From assembly GCF_030408355.1 (NCBI RefSeq), contig NZ_CP046606.1, positions 2,232,001-2,296,000 of the forward strand: DNA of 64,000 bases, in the 5' to 3' direction. This stretch comes from Corynebacterium afermentans subsp. afermentans (GTDB lineage: Bacteria > Actinomycetota > Actinomycetes > Mycobacteriales > Mycobacteriaceae). This document shows positions 39,576 to 48,692 of the stretch, piece by piece. Position 1 is the first letter of the stretch. Each line of letters starts with the position of its first letter. Under the pieces are notes generated by a model. The model was not told the DNA's origin, ran no database searches, and saw only the letters and a program-made list of their open reading frames with translations. The position numbers and the translations under genes were made by a program.

Positions 39576-39586
39576 CGTCGATAAGC
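39576..39586 (+). repeat. Dispersed motif copy (family B), the one clearly intergenic copy
   Basis: CGTCGATAAGC, the reverse of GCTTATCGACG. This family, GCYTRTCGACG, has 22 copies here: 2881, 4000, 6792, 9690, 10279, 11318, 13428, 23804, 24694, 28876, 28965, 30253, 39576, 42234, 42727, 42903, 45553, 47019, 52058, 53834, 58895 and 61949 (left ends, each 11 bases). Eleven or so lie in each orientation. This copy lies eight bases past the rplI stop. Confidence 0.85.
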
Positions 39587-39593
39587 GAATGCT

Positions 39594-40046
39594 TTATGCG
39601 CTTACGACCTCGAAGTTCACCTTGCCCTCCACGGAATCGTGGAGATTGACCTTGACCTGGTAACCACCGGTCTTGGTAACAAGGCCCTTCGGCACGTTGA
39701 TGCGGCGCTTATCCAGGTTCGGGCCGCCAGCAGCCTTCACGGCCTCAGCAATGTCAGCCGGCTTCACAGAGCCGAACAGCTTGCCGTTGTTAGCGGTGCG
39801 CACAGCAACCTTGACGCCCTTGAGCTGGTCGAGCTGGTCACGCAGCTCCTTCGCGTGATCCAGGTCGCGGACCTCGCGCTCAGCCTGGGCACGCTTAATG
39901 TCTTCAATCTGCTTCTCTGCGCCGCGGGTAGCCGGGATAGCCAGGCCGCGCGGGAGCAGGAAGTTGCGTCCGTAACCGTCCTTGACCTCGACGACCTCTC
40001 CAGGCTCGCCAAGCTTCTCGACGGCAGCGGTGAGGATCAGCTTCAT
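39594..40046 (-). CDS. rplI: 50S ribosomal protein L9
   Basis: 150-residue bL9, binding 23S rRNA domain V. The N-terminal domain reads MKLILTAAVEKLGEPGEVVE, with VKDGYGRNFLLPRGLA, the family signature, followed by the long connecting helix and the C-terminal domain. AGGAAGG lies upstream of the ATG at 40046. It is last in the rpsF-ssb-rplI operon; rpsR, often between ssb and rplI, is absent here. Confidence 0.98.
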   Translation of the reverse strand: MKLILTAAVEKLGEPGEVVEVKDGYGRNFLLPRGLAIPATRGAEKQIEDIKRAQAEREVRDLDHAKELRDQLDQLKGVKVAVRTANNGKLFGSVKPADIAEAVKAAGGPNLDKRRINVPKGLVTKTGGYQVKVNLHDSVEGKVNFEVVSA

Positions 40047-40094
40047 AATCCTAACCTTCCTTATGGTGAAAAATGCTTGATGTGTGGTTGTCGT

Positions 40095-40736
40095 TTAGAA
40101 CGGTGGCTCATCGCCCGCGCCGCCGGAAAAACCGCCGGCCTCAGGGGCGGAACCCCACGGATCATGCTGAGGCTGGGACTGGTTCGGGTTGCCCTGGCCC
40201 TGGCTCTGGCCGCCGAAGCCGCCGTTTGCCGGGTTGTAGCCACCCTGGCCCTGATTCTGGCCCTGGTTCTGGCCCTGGCCGCCCTGGTTGAAACCGCCCT
40301 GGTTTCCACCGAAACCGCCGCGCTGGCCTCCCTGGTTGCCGCCGCCGTAGCCGCCCGCACCGCCCTCACGCGGGTTGCGGGTGACAGACGCGCTGGCGTA
40401 CTTCAGGGACGGGCCGACCTCGTCGACCTCGACCTCGAGCACGGTGCGGTTTTCGCCCTCTTTGGTCTGGTAGGAGCGCTGACGCAGCTTGCCGGTGACA
40501 ACAACGCGCATGCCCTTGGCCAGGGACTCCGCGACGTTTTCCGCCATCTGGCGCCAGCAGTTGCAGGTCAGGAACAGGGCTTCGCCGTCTTCCCACTGGT
40601 TCGTCTCCCGGTTGAAAGTGCGGGGCGTTGACGCGATGCGGAAATTCGCAACTGCGGCGCCGCTCGGGATGAAGCGCAGCTCCGGGTCCGCAACCAAGTT
40701 GCCGACAACGGTAATGGGGGTATCGCCTTGAGCCAT
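40095..40736 (-). CDS. ssb: Single-stranded DNA-binding protein
   Basis: 213 residues. The OB fold (residues 1-115) starts [18 protein letters not shown] and has [19 protein letters not shown] Gly/Gln/Asn-rich linker with many GQGQNQ-type repeats follows, and the protein-interaction tip is GDEPPF, close to the classic DDIPF. It protects single-stranded DNA and recruits repair and replication proteins. AGGAAGG lies eight bases before the ATG. Second gene of the rpsF operon. Confidence 0.97.
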   Translation of the reverse strand: MAQGDTPITVVGNLVADPELRFIPSGAAVANFRIASTPRTFNRETNQWEDGEALFLTCNCWRQMAENVAESLAKGMRVVVTGKLRQRSYQTKEGENRTVLEVEVDEVGPSLKYASASVTRNPREGGAGGYGGGNQGGQRGGFGGNQGGFNQGGQGQNQGQNQGQGGYNPANGGFGGQSQGQGNPNQSQPQHDPWGSAPEAGGFSGGAGDEPPF

Positions 40737-40787
40737 GTCCTAAACCTTCCTACCTGCTGATCGTGTGGTTTCTGAGCCTACCGGTTC

Positions 40788-41075
40788 TTACTTATCGGTA
40801 CGCAGAACCTTGGTACGCAGAACGTTCTCGTTCAGGTTCAGCACGCGGTCGAGCTCCTTGACCGTGTCAGCCTCGCAGTCGAGGTTGATAACGGCGTAGA
40901 TGCCCTCTTCCTTCTTGTTGATCGGGTAAGCAAGACGCTTCTTGCCCCACACATCAACGTTTTCCACCTTGCCGTTGTCCTTGCGGACGGTCTCCAGGAA
41001 CTTATCCAGGGACGGGGCAACGGTGCGCTCATCCTGCTGCGGATCGAGGATGATCATTACTTCGTAGTGACGCAC
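40788..41075 (-). CDS. rpsF: 30S ribosomal protein S6
   Basis: 95-residue bS6, a small-subunit protein. [12 protein letters not shown] opens it, with [16 protein letters not shown] as the family centre. I chose the GTG at 41075 since family members begin M-R-H-Y-E; AGGAGG lies 11 bases upstream. An ATG at 41084 would add three residues and leaves only two bases to the same ribosome site. First gene of the operon with ssb and rplI. Confidence 0.96.
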   Translation of the reverse strand: MRHYEVMIILDPQQDERTVAPSLDKFLETVRKDNGKVENVDVWGKKRLAYPINKKEEGIYAVINLDCEADTVKELDRVLNLNENVLRTKVLRTDK

Positions 41076-41169
41076 GGACCTCATCACCTCCTATGGTCTT
41101 GATTGTTTCGGCCATCACCCTTGTGGTCATGGCAGGAGGGTCGTTGCGTCAAGCAACCCGAACAGACTA

Positions 41170-41440
41170 CCCCACGGTTTACCCAGCTCAAAACCTTAGG
41201 TTTCCCGCGAGCGTGCGCGGACTCCGCATTGCGGACAATCTCGCCACCACCAACTATTGGTGCGCACCCAGCAATCTGGGGCGCGTCGGAGCGGCTGCTC
41301 GCAAAAGTTGACGATTCGATTTCGCGACCTGGGTAAACGCGACGCCAAAACGGCCCGATCGTCAGCTTTTACGAATCCAGCCCGCCAGGACTCCGCATTG
41401 CGGACAACCCCGGGTCCACCAACTATTGGTGCGGACCCAC
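41170..41440. repeat. REP-like repeat pair with shared inner segment (family A)
   Basis: The gap 41090-41560 has no gene that I can support. It contains two copies of TCCGCATTGCGGA (41223-41235 and 41392-41404), each followed by ACCAACTATTGGTGCGNACC. Between them AAAACGGCCCGATCGTC (41347-41363) is the perfect reverse complement of 16092-16108 in the 16-kb cluster, which also lies between two copies. So the pair is an inverted relative of that composite unit. Confidence 0.8.
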
Positions 41441-41527
41441 TTTGTGTACGAATCAACGGGGCCAAAACCTGACCTGCACGTTTGCAACGCGGGAATCGGC
41501 CGAAATGTTGATTCGTACAAAATCCGG

Positions 41528-41555
41528 CTAGTGCGGGTTGGGCACCGCCGAGAAG
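41528..41555 (-). pseudogene. Duplicated 3' end of the small membrane gene at 42646
   Basis: These 28 bases are identical to 42646-42673, the end of the small membrane gene, and code on the minus strand for FSAVPNPH and the stop codon. No start or rest of the gene is left. The two copies are direct repeats flanking the secreted-protein gene at 41563-42537, so that gene appears to have been placed by a duplication or insertion event. Confidence 0.75.
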
Positions 41556-41562
41556 TTACCGG

Positions 41563-42537
41563 CTAGAACGGCAGCGTCGGCAACCCTGGCAGCTGGATCC
41601 CCAGCATCGGCGCCCCAAAAGCGACTGCGATGCCGAGTGCTGCAAGGACGCCGACAGCAATGGTGACCGCAGTGAGCACCCCACCTTCAACCGTAGAGCC
41701 AGAATCATCGAGTCCACCTGGAGCGCCCGGGCCCCGCAACGAGTCGATGTTCCATTTTTCCAACTCTTCTACGCTGGCCGGATACTTCACCTTGAGATTG
41801 CCTCCGTCGGCACACGCGACCCGAGCCTGCATATCAACCTCCAGGTACGCCGTTGTCGCACCTACCGCCAGCTGCACATCCTTGACGGCAAGGAACGTCT
41901 CGCGGAACTTGGAGCGCTCCCCGCCAGACAGGTTCGCTTCCGCGACAAAGGCGCCCCATGCCGCGTCTTCAAAATCCTGCCGGTTCACGCGCTTCCCACG
42001 AACGACGGCAGCATCCTCGTGACTGGGGGCAGACATCTCACGCTCGGCCATGTCACTGGGCTTCGCCTTCGGCCTCGCTTCCGCGATCGCAGCCTCTGTG
42101 AGCTCCCCTACGAGATGCTTTGCCGCCCCTACTTCCAGGCCCAGTTGCTGAAGGCGGGCCACGTAGCGCTCCTCGGTCTGATCCTGCCTCTCACCCAAAA
42201 CGGAGAGTTCGCTGTATGCGTGGTTCGCGTGAGCGTCGACAAGCTTTGCAAGCGACGGTTCCTCACGAAACTCCTGCGCAAGTTGATCCGTGCCCGGGTA
42301 CAACCGCTCGAATGCTTCTACCGCCGCTTTGGCATACACGGCCTTAGCGCGAAGATTGAACCAGGTGGCGTAGGTTTCCGCTTCTTGAGAATTCAGAGCC
42401 ACCGTGCAGAAGCCGTTCGGAGCAATCGACATCCGCCCGCCGTTCGGGCCAACAGTGGCGGCGATGGCCGAGGGCGCGATACCACTGACGGCGAGCGCGA
42501 CAACGAGTTGGGAGGCGAGAATGCGAGTCTTCAACAC
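41563..42537 (-). CDS. Secreted, membrane-anchored protein of unknown function (family S1)
   Basis: 324 residues from GTG 42537 (TTG 42534 equally possible; AAGGGA upstream). Signal peptide LKTRILASQLVVALAVSGI with cleavage after SAIAA; a mostly helical acidic ectodomain (residues 35-285); a Gly/Asp/Ser spacer; and a C-terminal helix VLTAVTIAVGVLAALGIAVA. The same plan is seen at 56434-57486, and both contain AFERLYP/AFEQLYP and a late Cys in RVACADGG/KTCAEGGG, so they are distant paralogues. A sortase motif is absent. Surface exposure is inferred. Confidence 0.75.
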   Translation of the reverse strand: MLKTRILASQLVVALAVSGIAPSAIAATVGPNGGRMSIAPNGFCTVALNSQEAETYATWFNLRAKAVYAKAAVEAFERLYPGTDQLAQEFREEPSLAKLVDAHANHAYSELSVLGERQDQTEERYVARLQQLGLEVGAAKHLVGELTEAAIAEARPKAKPSDMAEREMSAPSHEDAAVVRGKRVNRQDFEDAAWGAFVAEANLSGGERSKFRETFLAVKDVQLAVGATTAYLEVDMQARVACADGGNLKVKYPASVEELEKWNIDSLRGPGAPGGLDDSGSTVEGGVLTAVTIAVGVLAALGIAVAFGAPMLGIQLPGLPTLPF

Positions 42538-42645
42538 AAATCCCTTCAGGCACCGGAATTCCGGAAACAAACAGGTCACCCACATGATATTTTCAACTGC
42601 ACTTCCGCGCACTCGCATTGGGCGCGATGTGGGTCACATTTCCGC

Positions 42646-42834
42646 CTAGTGCGGGTTGGGCACCGCCGAGAAGAGGGCGAGGGAGACCGGGATAACGGTC
42701 ATGAAGAGGAACGCCACTAAGCCGAAGCTTATCGACGTTCGCTTCCGCCCCTTCACCGCACAGTAGAACGAGGCACTGAACAGGAAAAACGCCACCACGA
42801 TGGAGGCGATGCCCAGGATTGTGGTGGCGTTCAT
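42646..42834 (-). CDS. Small two-helix membrane protein
   Basis: 62 residues with helices at about 5-26 (ILGIASIVVAFFLFSASFYC) and 38-57, separated by KGRKRTS. AAGG lies nine bases before the ATG at 42834, inside the end of the GT87 gene, whose stop is three bases upstream, so translation is coupled. Last in the ponA-GT87 operon. Function unknown. A motif copy (42727-42737) encodes SIS here, the rare frame. Confidence 0.7.
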   Translation of the reverse strand: MNATTILGIASIVVAFFLFSASFYCAVKGRKRTSISFGLVAFLFMTVIPVSLALFSAVPNPH

Positions 42835-42837
42835 CGG

Positions 42838-44373
42838 CTAAGCCTTCGCCGGCTCAGTGCTAACCGGCTCGGTGCTAGCCGGTTCGGGGTGGGCCGGAGG
42901 GGCGTCGATAGGCAAAGGCTCCTTCCACTGCTGCGGCAGCGACATCAGCGGATCGTGACCGTTGTGGGCGTCGCGGACCTTGTCGCGGCGGCGGCCCAGG
43001 ATCTGCTGCACCACCAGCACCATGATGACGATGATGAAGGCGTCGCGGGAGATGATCACCACGTTGAGGAACCACCCCGGCACGCCCATGTTGTCCGCGC
43101 CCATCATGTGCCACATCAGCACCGGCCACACAGCCATGTCCACGACCATCCAGCTCAGTAGGAGACGCCAGTGCGGCAGCGCGAGCACGGCGGGGATGAC
43201 GAACCACAGGGAGTATTGCGGGCTCCACACCTTGTTGAAGATGAGGAACAGGCCGACGATCAGGCACACCAGCTCCGCGATGCGCGGGGTCTGCGGCGCC
43301 TTCAGGCCCAGGATGAGCACGCCAAGGCAGCCCAGCAGGAACAGGATCAGCGTTACGGCATTGAGGATCACCGGGGCACCCTCGCCTGAGTCGAAGCCGG
43401 TCCAGCCGGTCATGCGGGAGATCACCGCGTAGATGGTGGTCCACTCCCAGCCGCGGTCCGTGTTGAGGCGGTTGAACTCGCCCCAGGCGTCCGGGTTGCG
43501 CAGGTAGACCGGCACGTTCACTACAAGCCAGGACACCACCATTGCGGCGAGCATCTTGCCAAACGGGGCGAGGTCGCGCTTGCGCAGCGCCACCGTCAGG
43601 TAGGCGCCGAGCAGGAAGATCGGCCACAGCTTGAACGCGGTGCCCAGGCCAATGAGCACGCCGGCGAGCCAGAACTTCCGGTTGCGCGCAGCCAGCATCG
43701 CGGCCACCGCGAAGAAGATCGACGGGATGTCCCAGTTGGTGAACGCGTGGACGATCAGCAGCGGCGAACCTGCGACGAGCAGGGTGTCCCAGATGCGGTT
43801 GCCCGCGAGCTCGGCGACCATGCGGATAGTGATCACCCAGATGATGGACATCAAAAGCGCGGTGACGTAGAAGTACCAGCCGGAGTCCGGCACGAAGTTG
43901 TCCACCAGGAAGTAGGTGCTGCGCGACAGCCAGGCCGACAGCTGCTGGAACAGGCCGGCGAGTACCGGGTATTCCATGTAGCGGGTCAGGCCTTCTTCCA
44001 CCCACGAGTAGTCGTAGACGAAGCCGCCCTTGTCCAGTCCGCGGGCGCCGTAGAGCGGAATGATGTCGTTGTAGCAGGCTGCGGTGTACTGGCGGTTGCC
44101 GTCCCAGTTGAGCTGGATGATGCCGTTGTCGTCAGCTTTGCCGCCGGCGCAGTGCGCCTTCTGCAGCAGGCCGAAAGACAGGAACACGTAGGCGACGGCG
44201 ATGATGGAGCGCAACGGCGTCCAGAAGCGGGCGCGGCCAATCTGGGCGAAGCGGCCCATCGGCCCGCCGAGGAATTCCACCCAGCCGCGCGCGAGCGGCT
44301 CAGTACGGCCCGGCTGGACGCGGTCAGCCGGATCCGGCCAGGTGATCTGCTGGGTCTGCGTCGACTCGGACAT
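42838..44373 (-). CDS. GT87-type polyprenyl-sugar mannosyltransferase-like membrane protein
   Basis: 511 residues with about ten to twelve membrane helices; a GT-C glycosyltransferase (DUF2029/GT87). An external loop after the first helix contains DGNRQYTAACYNDI, and a Pro-rich, Glu-rich C-terminal tail ends EPASTEPVSTEPAKA. It starts directly behind the ponA stop (TAAATG), the same order as mycobacterial Rv0050-Rv0051. Members use polyprenyl-phosphate sugars to build envelope glycans; the exact sugar is unknown. The dispersed motif (42903-42913) codes for PLPIDAP in the tail. Confidence 0.82.
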   Translation of the reverse strand: MSESTQTQQITWPDPADRVQPGRTEPLARGWVEFLGGPMGRFAQIGRARFWTPLRSIIAVAYVFLSFGLLQKAHCAGGKADDNGIIQLNWDGNRQYTAACYNDIIPLYGARGLDKGGFVYDYSWVEEGLTRYMEYPVLAGLFQQLSAWLSRSTYFLVDNFVPDSGWYFYVTALLMSIIWVITIRMVAELAGNRIWDTLLVAGSPLLIVHAFTNWDIPSIFFAVAAMLAARNRKFWLAGVLIGLGTAFKLWPIFLLGAYLTVALRKRDLAPFGKMLAAMVVSWLVVNVPVYLRNPDAWGEFNRLNTDRGWEWTTIYAVISRMTGWTGFDSGEGAPVILNAVTLILFLLGCLGVLILGLKAPQTPRIAELVCLIVGLFLIFNKVWSPQYSLWFVIPAVLALPHWRLLLSWMVVDMAVWPVLMWHMMGADNMGVPGWFLNVVIISRDAFIIVIMVLVVQQILGRRRDKVRDAHNGHDPLMSLPQQWKEPLPIDAPPAHPEPASTEPVSTEPAKA

Positions 44374-46641
44374 TTACTGCAACGCTCCCTGGAATTGGTC
44401 GAGGACGTCGTTGATTGCGTCGCTGATATTCGGAGCGGGGGCCGGGGCAGGCGCGGGCGCGGGTGCGGGTGCGGGGGCCGGAGCGGGCGCGGGGGCCGGT
44501 GCAGGCTGCTCGCCAGGTGCTTCCGGCGCGGCCGGGCTCGCCGGGGCCTCCGGCTCCGCGGAGTTCGGCGCGGACGGAGCCTGAGAGGTGTTTCCGGTGT
44601 AACTCGGCGTCGGGTTGGAGTAATAGCCACCCAGGCCGGTACCGCCGGAGTAAGGGTTAACTCCCCAGTAAACGGGGCTGGCGTTGGGGAAGCTTTGGAA
44701 CTCCTGTCCTTCCAGTTCGGTGTCCAGGAACTCCTTCCAGATTTGGGACGGGGTGTTGGAGCCGTACATGATGCCGCCCCACTCGTTAAAGATTGGCGAG
44801 GTGTTGTCGGCGGTGCCCACCCACACGGCCACGGCGAGCTGCGGGGTGGAGCCGACCATCCAGGCGTCCTTGTTGTTGCCGGTGTCGCCCATTTGGGCGG
44901 TGCCGGTCTTGGACGCGGACTGGCGGCCGCCTGCGAGGACGGCGTTGGAGTAGCCAGCCACACCCTGCATGGCCTGCAGTGTGTTGTCGGCGACCTGCTC
45001 GGCCACTCGGCGCTCGGTGTAGTCCTTGTCCACCTGGTAGAGGACCTCGCCGGTGGCGTCCTCAATCTTTTCCACGAAGTGGGTCGGGTGCATCAGGCCG
45101 CGGTTGGTCAGGGTTGCCATGGCGGTGGCCATGTCCAGCACGCGCGACTGGTACTGGCCCAGCACGATGCCCTCGTACGGCTGGCCGCCGTTTTCGCGCA
45201 AGGTCAGCGGGATGCCGGGGATGGACTTGGCCACGCCCAGGGCGTGCGCCATGTCGGCGGTGTCCTGCGTGGTGTTGTCCAGTTCGTCTTGAATGCGCAT
45301 GTAGGCGGTGTTGGAGGACACGCGGGTGGCCTCAGTCATGGACAGCATTCCGCCTCCGCCGCCGTCCCAGTTGGTGACGGTGATGTTGCCGGGCAAGCGC
45401 ACTGGCGACGAGTCGAACACGGACGTCAGCGGGATGCCCTGTTGCAGGGCCGCGGCGAGCGCGAAGATCTTGAACGTCGAGCCCGTTTGGAGGCCGGCGT
45501 TGGCGTAGTCCCAGCCGGACGGGTCGTCGCCGCCGTAGTACGCGCGCACCGCGCCTGTCGACGGATCCACGGCCACCGCACCAGTGCGCGCATCCTCCTG
45601 CAGGTTGGCCAGGCGCTCGCGAGCGATTCGCTCCATGTTGGCCTGGGACGCGGCGTCGATAGTTGTAGTGATCTGCAAACCGCGGTTGGTCAGGTCGCTT
45701 TCGGTGATGCCGAGGGCCTCGAGCTCCTTGATCACCTGGTTCTTGATCAGGCCGTTCGGGCCGGTGGCTTCGGTGTAGGCGGAGTAGGAGGCCGGGTCGC
45801 GCGTCTCCGGGTATACCATCCCCGCGCGCTGCTCCGGGGTGACCTTGCCCATCTCCACCAGGCCGTCCATGACGTAGTTCCAGCGCTGCTCCGCAGCCTG
45901 GCGGTTCGTCCACGGTTCCAGCTCGCTAGGGAGCTGGATGGAGGCGGCCAGCACGCCGCCCTCCTCGACGGTGAGCTGGGACGCCGGTTTGTCAAAGAAG
46001 GCGTGCGCGGCAGCCTCGACGCCGTAAGCGTTGCGGCCGAAGTACACGGTGTTCAGGTAGGCGCGGAGGATGTCCTCCTTGGACCACTGGTTGGTCATCT
46101 TCACGGAGTAGACCAGCTCGTTGGCTTTGCGCTCGTAGGAGTGCTCGTTGCCCACCAGCGCGTTTTTCACGTACTGCTGGGTGATGGTGGAGCCGCCGCC
46201 TGCCGTGGTGTCGCCGGTGATCTGGCCCAGCGCCGCGCGGGCGAAACCTGTGGGAGAGAATCCGGAGTTGGTCCAGAAGTCGCGGTCCTCCGCCGCCAAA
46301 ACGGCATCCTGGACCTCCACCGGCACGGACTCCAAGGCGACCTGCTCGCGGTTGCCTTCCGGCGGCACGAGACGGGCGAGCTCGTTTTCGCCGTCGTTGA
46401 AGTAGATCGAGGAGATCTGCGCCGTCTCAATCTCGCCGGGGCCCGGGATCTCGGCCTTGGAGTACTTCCACATGAACCAGCCGACCGGGATCAACGCAAG
46501 GAGAAGAAGGAACAGCAAGAAAGCCAGTACCCACTGCCACGCGCGGGACTTCTCCTTTTTCTTCACTGCCGTAGTGCCGCCGGACGCCTTCGCTTTGTCA
46601 GCGCTCTTGTCGGCGCTTTTGCCAACGCTCTTTTCAGTCAC
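44374..46641 (-). CDS. ponA: Class A penicillin-binding protein PonA
   Basis: 755 residues. A cytoplasmic Lys-rich start and one helix (WQWVLAFLLFLLLLALIPVG) anchor it. The glycosyltransferase (GT51) domain has AAEDRDFWTNSGFSPTG and GGSTITQQYVKN; the transpeptidase has SxxK in GSTFK (S388), SxN in VSSNTAY and KTGTAQ. It makes and cross-links peptidoglycan. The C-terminus is a long Ala-Pro repeat rod before NISDAINDVLDQFQ. I chose GTG 46641, with AGGA seven bases upstream, over GTG 46656. Next to a DUF5318 gene, as in Rv0049-Rv0050. Confidence 0.95.
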   Translation of the reverse strand: MTEKSVGKSADKSADKAKASGGTTAVKKKEKSRAWQWVLAFLLFLLLLALIPVGWFMWKYSKAEIPGPGEIETAQISSIYFNDGENELARLVPPEGNREQVALESVPVEVQDAVLAAEDRDFWTNSGFSPTGFARAALGQITGDTTAGGGSTITQQYVKNALVGNEHSYERKANELVYSVKMTNQWSKEDILRAYLNTVYFGRNAYGVEAAAHAFFDKPASQLTVEEGGVLAASIQLPSELEPWTNRQAAEQRWNYVMDGLVEMGKVTPEQRAGMVYPETRDPASYSAYTEATGPNGLIKNQVIKELEALGITESDLTNRGLQITTTIDAASQANMERIARERLANLQEDARTGAVAVDPSTGAVRAYYGGDDPSGWDYANAGLQTGSTFKIFALAAALQQGIPLTSVFDSSPVRLPGNITVTNWDGGGGGMLSMTEATRVSSNTAYMRIQDELDNTTQDTADMAHALGVAKSIPGIPLTLRENGGQPYEGIVLGQYQSRVLDMATAMATLTNRGLMHPTHFVEKIEDATGEVLYQVDKDYTERRVAEQVADNTLQAMQGVAGYSNAVLAGGRQSASKTGTAQMGDTGNNKDAWMVGSTPQLAVAVWVGTADNTSPIFNEWGGIMYGSNTPSQIWKEFLDTELEGQEFQSFPNASPVYWGVNPYSGGTGLGGYYSNPTPSYTGNTSQAPSAPNSAEPEAPASPAAPEAPGEQPAPAPAPAPAPAPAPAPAPAPAPAPNISDAINDVLDQFQGALQ

Positions 46642-46743
46642 ACGTTTTTCCTGCACAATTGCACCCGCCGCGCCCGCGGGGTGGGCAAACGAGCGAGCTT
46701 CCTACCAAATACCTACCGGACACCCTACCTGCCCAGTTCAGAT

Positions 46744-47106
46744 TCACACTACTGGTACTGCTGTGACTTCCTGCAACAGATGGTTCCATTTGCACGACGG
46801 ACAGACCTCCACCACGTGGACGGTCAGCGGCCCTACCTCCGCCACGAGCCGGTCGATCTCCTCTTCGTTCCGCGCGGTGCCTGTGCGCCTGCCCAGTTTC
46901 TCGGAGTAGACCCAGCGCACGTTGCGCATCACTTCCCCACACACGGGGCAGGGCCTGGCGGAATCCTCGCCATGGTGCTGCGCTGCGGCGCGGAGCAAGA
47001 AATCGGCGTCGCATACGTCGTCGATAGGCAAATGTCCCCGTTTGAACTCGCGCAGCCGCTGGCGGCGCTGCCACTCGTGGGACACCTCGTGCTCGTACGT
47101 GAACAT
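46744..47106 (-). CDS. DUF5318 family protein, zinc-ribbon-like
   Basis: 120 residues matching mycobacterial Rv0049 in order: VCDADFLLRAAAQHHG, then CPVCGE, VRWVYSEKLGRRTGTAR, and VHVVEVCPSCKWNHLL. The two CPxC pairs suggest a zinc ribbon. Function unknown; it stays next to ponA in many actinobacteria, which suggests a link to cell-wall synthesis. ATG 47106 or 47118 could start it; I use 47106. A motif copy (47019-47029) codes for LPIDD. Confidence 0.85.
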   Translation of the reverse strand: MFTYEHEVSHEWQRRQRLREFKRGHLPIDDVCDADFLLRAAAQHHGEDSARPCPVCGEVMRNVRWVYSEKLGRRTGTARNEEEIDRLVAEVGPLTVHVVEVCPSCKWNHLLQEVTAVPVV

Positions 47107-47176
47107 CCTGGCAATCATAACCCCTGTCCTAGCTGCTAGATTTTGGTAAAGACTTGGAAGAAAGAGGTGCATATAG

Positions 47177-47638
47177 GTGGCGCACGACGAACCCTCCGCG
47201 GAGGCCATGCGGATCGCGGCGGACATCCGCCCCGCACTGACCAGCCTGTATGTGGCGTACTTCCGCAACGCGGAAAACTCCGATCTCACCGGCCCGCAGC
47301 TGTCCGTGCTGCACCGGCTTGGTTTTGCCGGCCCCACCCGCATAAGCAAGCTGGCCGCGGAGGAGGGCGTGCGCCTACCCACCGCCTCCAACACCGTCAA
47401 CCAGCTGGAAAAGCGCGACCTGGTGCGCCGCGTGCGCTCGGTGGACGACCGCCGCGGGGTCTCTGTTGAGCTCACCGATTTCGGCCGCGAGGAGCTGGAG
47501 CGGGTCGGCGCCGAGCGCACCCGTTCGCTCGCGCAGATGCTCAACGCGCTCGATGCGGAGGCGCTGGAGAAGCTGGACGCACTGCCTGAGGTCCTCAACG
47601 ACCTCGCCCGCGCCTACGCAACGGCGTCCGCGGACTAG
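47177..47638 (+). CDS. MarR family transcriptional regulator
   Basis: 153-residue winged-helix repressor. The recognition helix region is TRISKLAAEEGVRLPTASNT and the wing reads VRRVRSVDDRRGVSVELT. Helices at both ends form the dimer. GAGG lies 12 bases before GTG 47177. It is divergent to the DUF5318 gene; a possible target is its own promoter. Ligand unknown. A loose inverted repeat ACACAT/ATGTGT lies just after the gene at 47658-47676. Confidence 0.88.
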   Translation: MAHDEPSAEAMRIAADIRPALTSLYVAYFRNAENSDLTGPQLSVLHRLGFAGPTRISKLAAEEGVRLPTASNTVNQLEKRDLVRRVRSVDDRRGVSVELTDFGREELERVGAERTRSLAQMLNALDAEALEKLDALPEVLNDLARAYATASAD

Positions 47639-47725
47639 CCGCTTTTTCGTGGCAGGGACACATGTTTATGATGTGTTCATTACCCGAAAACTCGCATACG
47701 CGGACACGTGTCAAGGAGGCAGGCC

Positions 47726-48682
47726 CTGAGCAGCTCCCCCGGCGCTGACAGCGCCAACTTCCCTAACGTCGCGTTACCCGTGCGCGTCCTCGTGGGTTGG
47801 GACGTGGCAAATACTGAAGCGGTTGAGTTCGCCGCCTGGCTGGGCCGCTCGCTGCCCGTGACTGTGCAGGTTGTGTCCAGCGCCCAGGCGAAGTGGTCGA
47901 AGTCCCTGCCCAAAGCCTCCAAGGGCCGCAAGGGGCGCATGAAGGAAGCGCAAGCCACCTTCGACTCACGTGTGGAAAAGGCACTGAAGGAGCACATTCC
48001 ACGTTCGCAGTGGTCGGCGAAAGTCTCCCACCTGGTGGACAGCAAGGACATCGTGCGCTCCCTGCACGGGGCCGCTGAGAACTTCGGTGCGGACTTGATT
48101 TTGATGGGCTCGCGCGCGAAAACGCCGAAGGGCCGGTTCCGCCCCTCCAGCGTGGCGGACGAGATGATGCGCTCCTGCCCCGTCCCGCTGGGCTTGGCCC
48201 CGCGCGGGGTGAAGCTGTCCAAGAAGGGGCTCACCCGCGTGACCTACGCGATTGTGCTTGGCGACGATCCGGTGGCCCCGGACTTCTCCGGCCTGGACTA
48301 CGCCACCGCGACAGCCTGCAAACTGGGGTTACCGCTGCGCATCATCGCGTTTTCCCCCACTGCGTACGAGAAGCACACCTCCACCTGGAACGAGCAGACG
48401 TTGGGCATGCTGGACCACGCCCGCGACCGCGCGTGGGAGCTGGCGGCGACGTTCGCGCCGGAGGTGTGCGACACCTTCGACGTGACCAGTTCCATCTCCG
48501 CGGCGAAGAGCTGGAAACGTTCGATCGACTCGGTGAAGTGGAAAAAGGGCGACATCATGTTCTTGGGCACTCAGCCGGCGCCGCAGTTCACCAGCGTGTT
48601 TGTGGGCACGCTTGAGGGCGAGTTCATCCGGTACGCCTCGGTGCCTGTGGTGGTGTGTCCGCACGCCGCGAAGGGGCAGTAG
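47726..48682 (+). CDS. Universal stress protein-like, two-domain, possible CTG start
   Basis: About 318 residues with Usp-like strands (RVLVGWDVANTEAVEFAAWL, LILMGSRAKTPKGRFRPSSV, then a second domain ending SVPVVVCPHA). The ribosome site AAGGAGG (47713-47719) is six bases before CTG 47726; the only in-frame GTG, 47708, lies before that site and could not use it. So a CTG start is probable. Function in stress adaptation is inferred. The second domain is divergent and lacks a clear G2xG9xG motif. Confidence 0.75.
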   Translation: MSSSPGADSANFPNVALPVRVLVGWDVANTEAVEFAAWLGRSLPVTVQVVSSAQAKWSKSLPKASKGRKGRMKEAQATFDSRVEKALKEHIPRSQWSAKVSHLVDSKDIVRSLHGAAENFGADLILMGSRAKTPKGRFRPSSVADEMMRSCPVPLGLAPRGVKLSKKGLTRVTYAIVLGDDPVAPDFSGLDYATATACKLGLPLRIIAFSPTAYEKHTSTWNEQTLGMLDHARDRAWELAATFAPEVCDTFDVTSSISAAKSWKRSIDSVKWKKGDIMFLGTQPAPQFTSVFVGTLEGEFIRYASVPVVVCPHAAKGQ

Positions 48683-48692
48683 GTTGGGCGAC

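Noticed and set aside
39576..39586. GCYTRTCGACG as a ParB parS or DnaA site
   Set aside because: It does not match the 16-base parS palindrome or TTATCCACA, and its even spread is unlike either.
44420..44540. Ala-Pro repeat at the PonA C-terminus as an assembly fault
   Set aside because: The frame stays open on both sides, and Pro-Ala-rich tails are common in actinobacterial PonA proteins.
43747..47139. A very long open frame (over 1,100 codons) on the plus strand
   Set aside because: It runs opposite ponA, GT87 and DUF5318, whose motifs are clear. High GC content removes stop codons on the other strand; its translation is low-complexity with no recognised domain.
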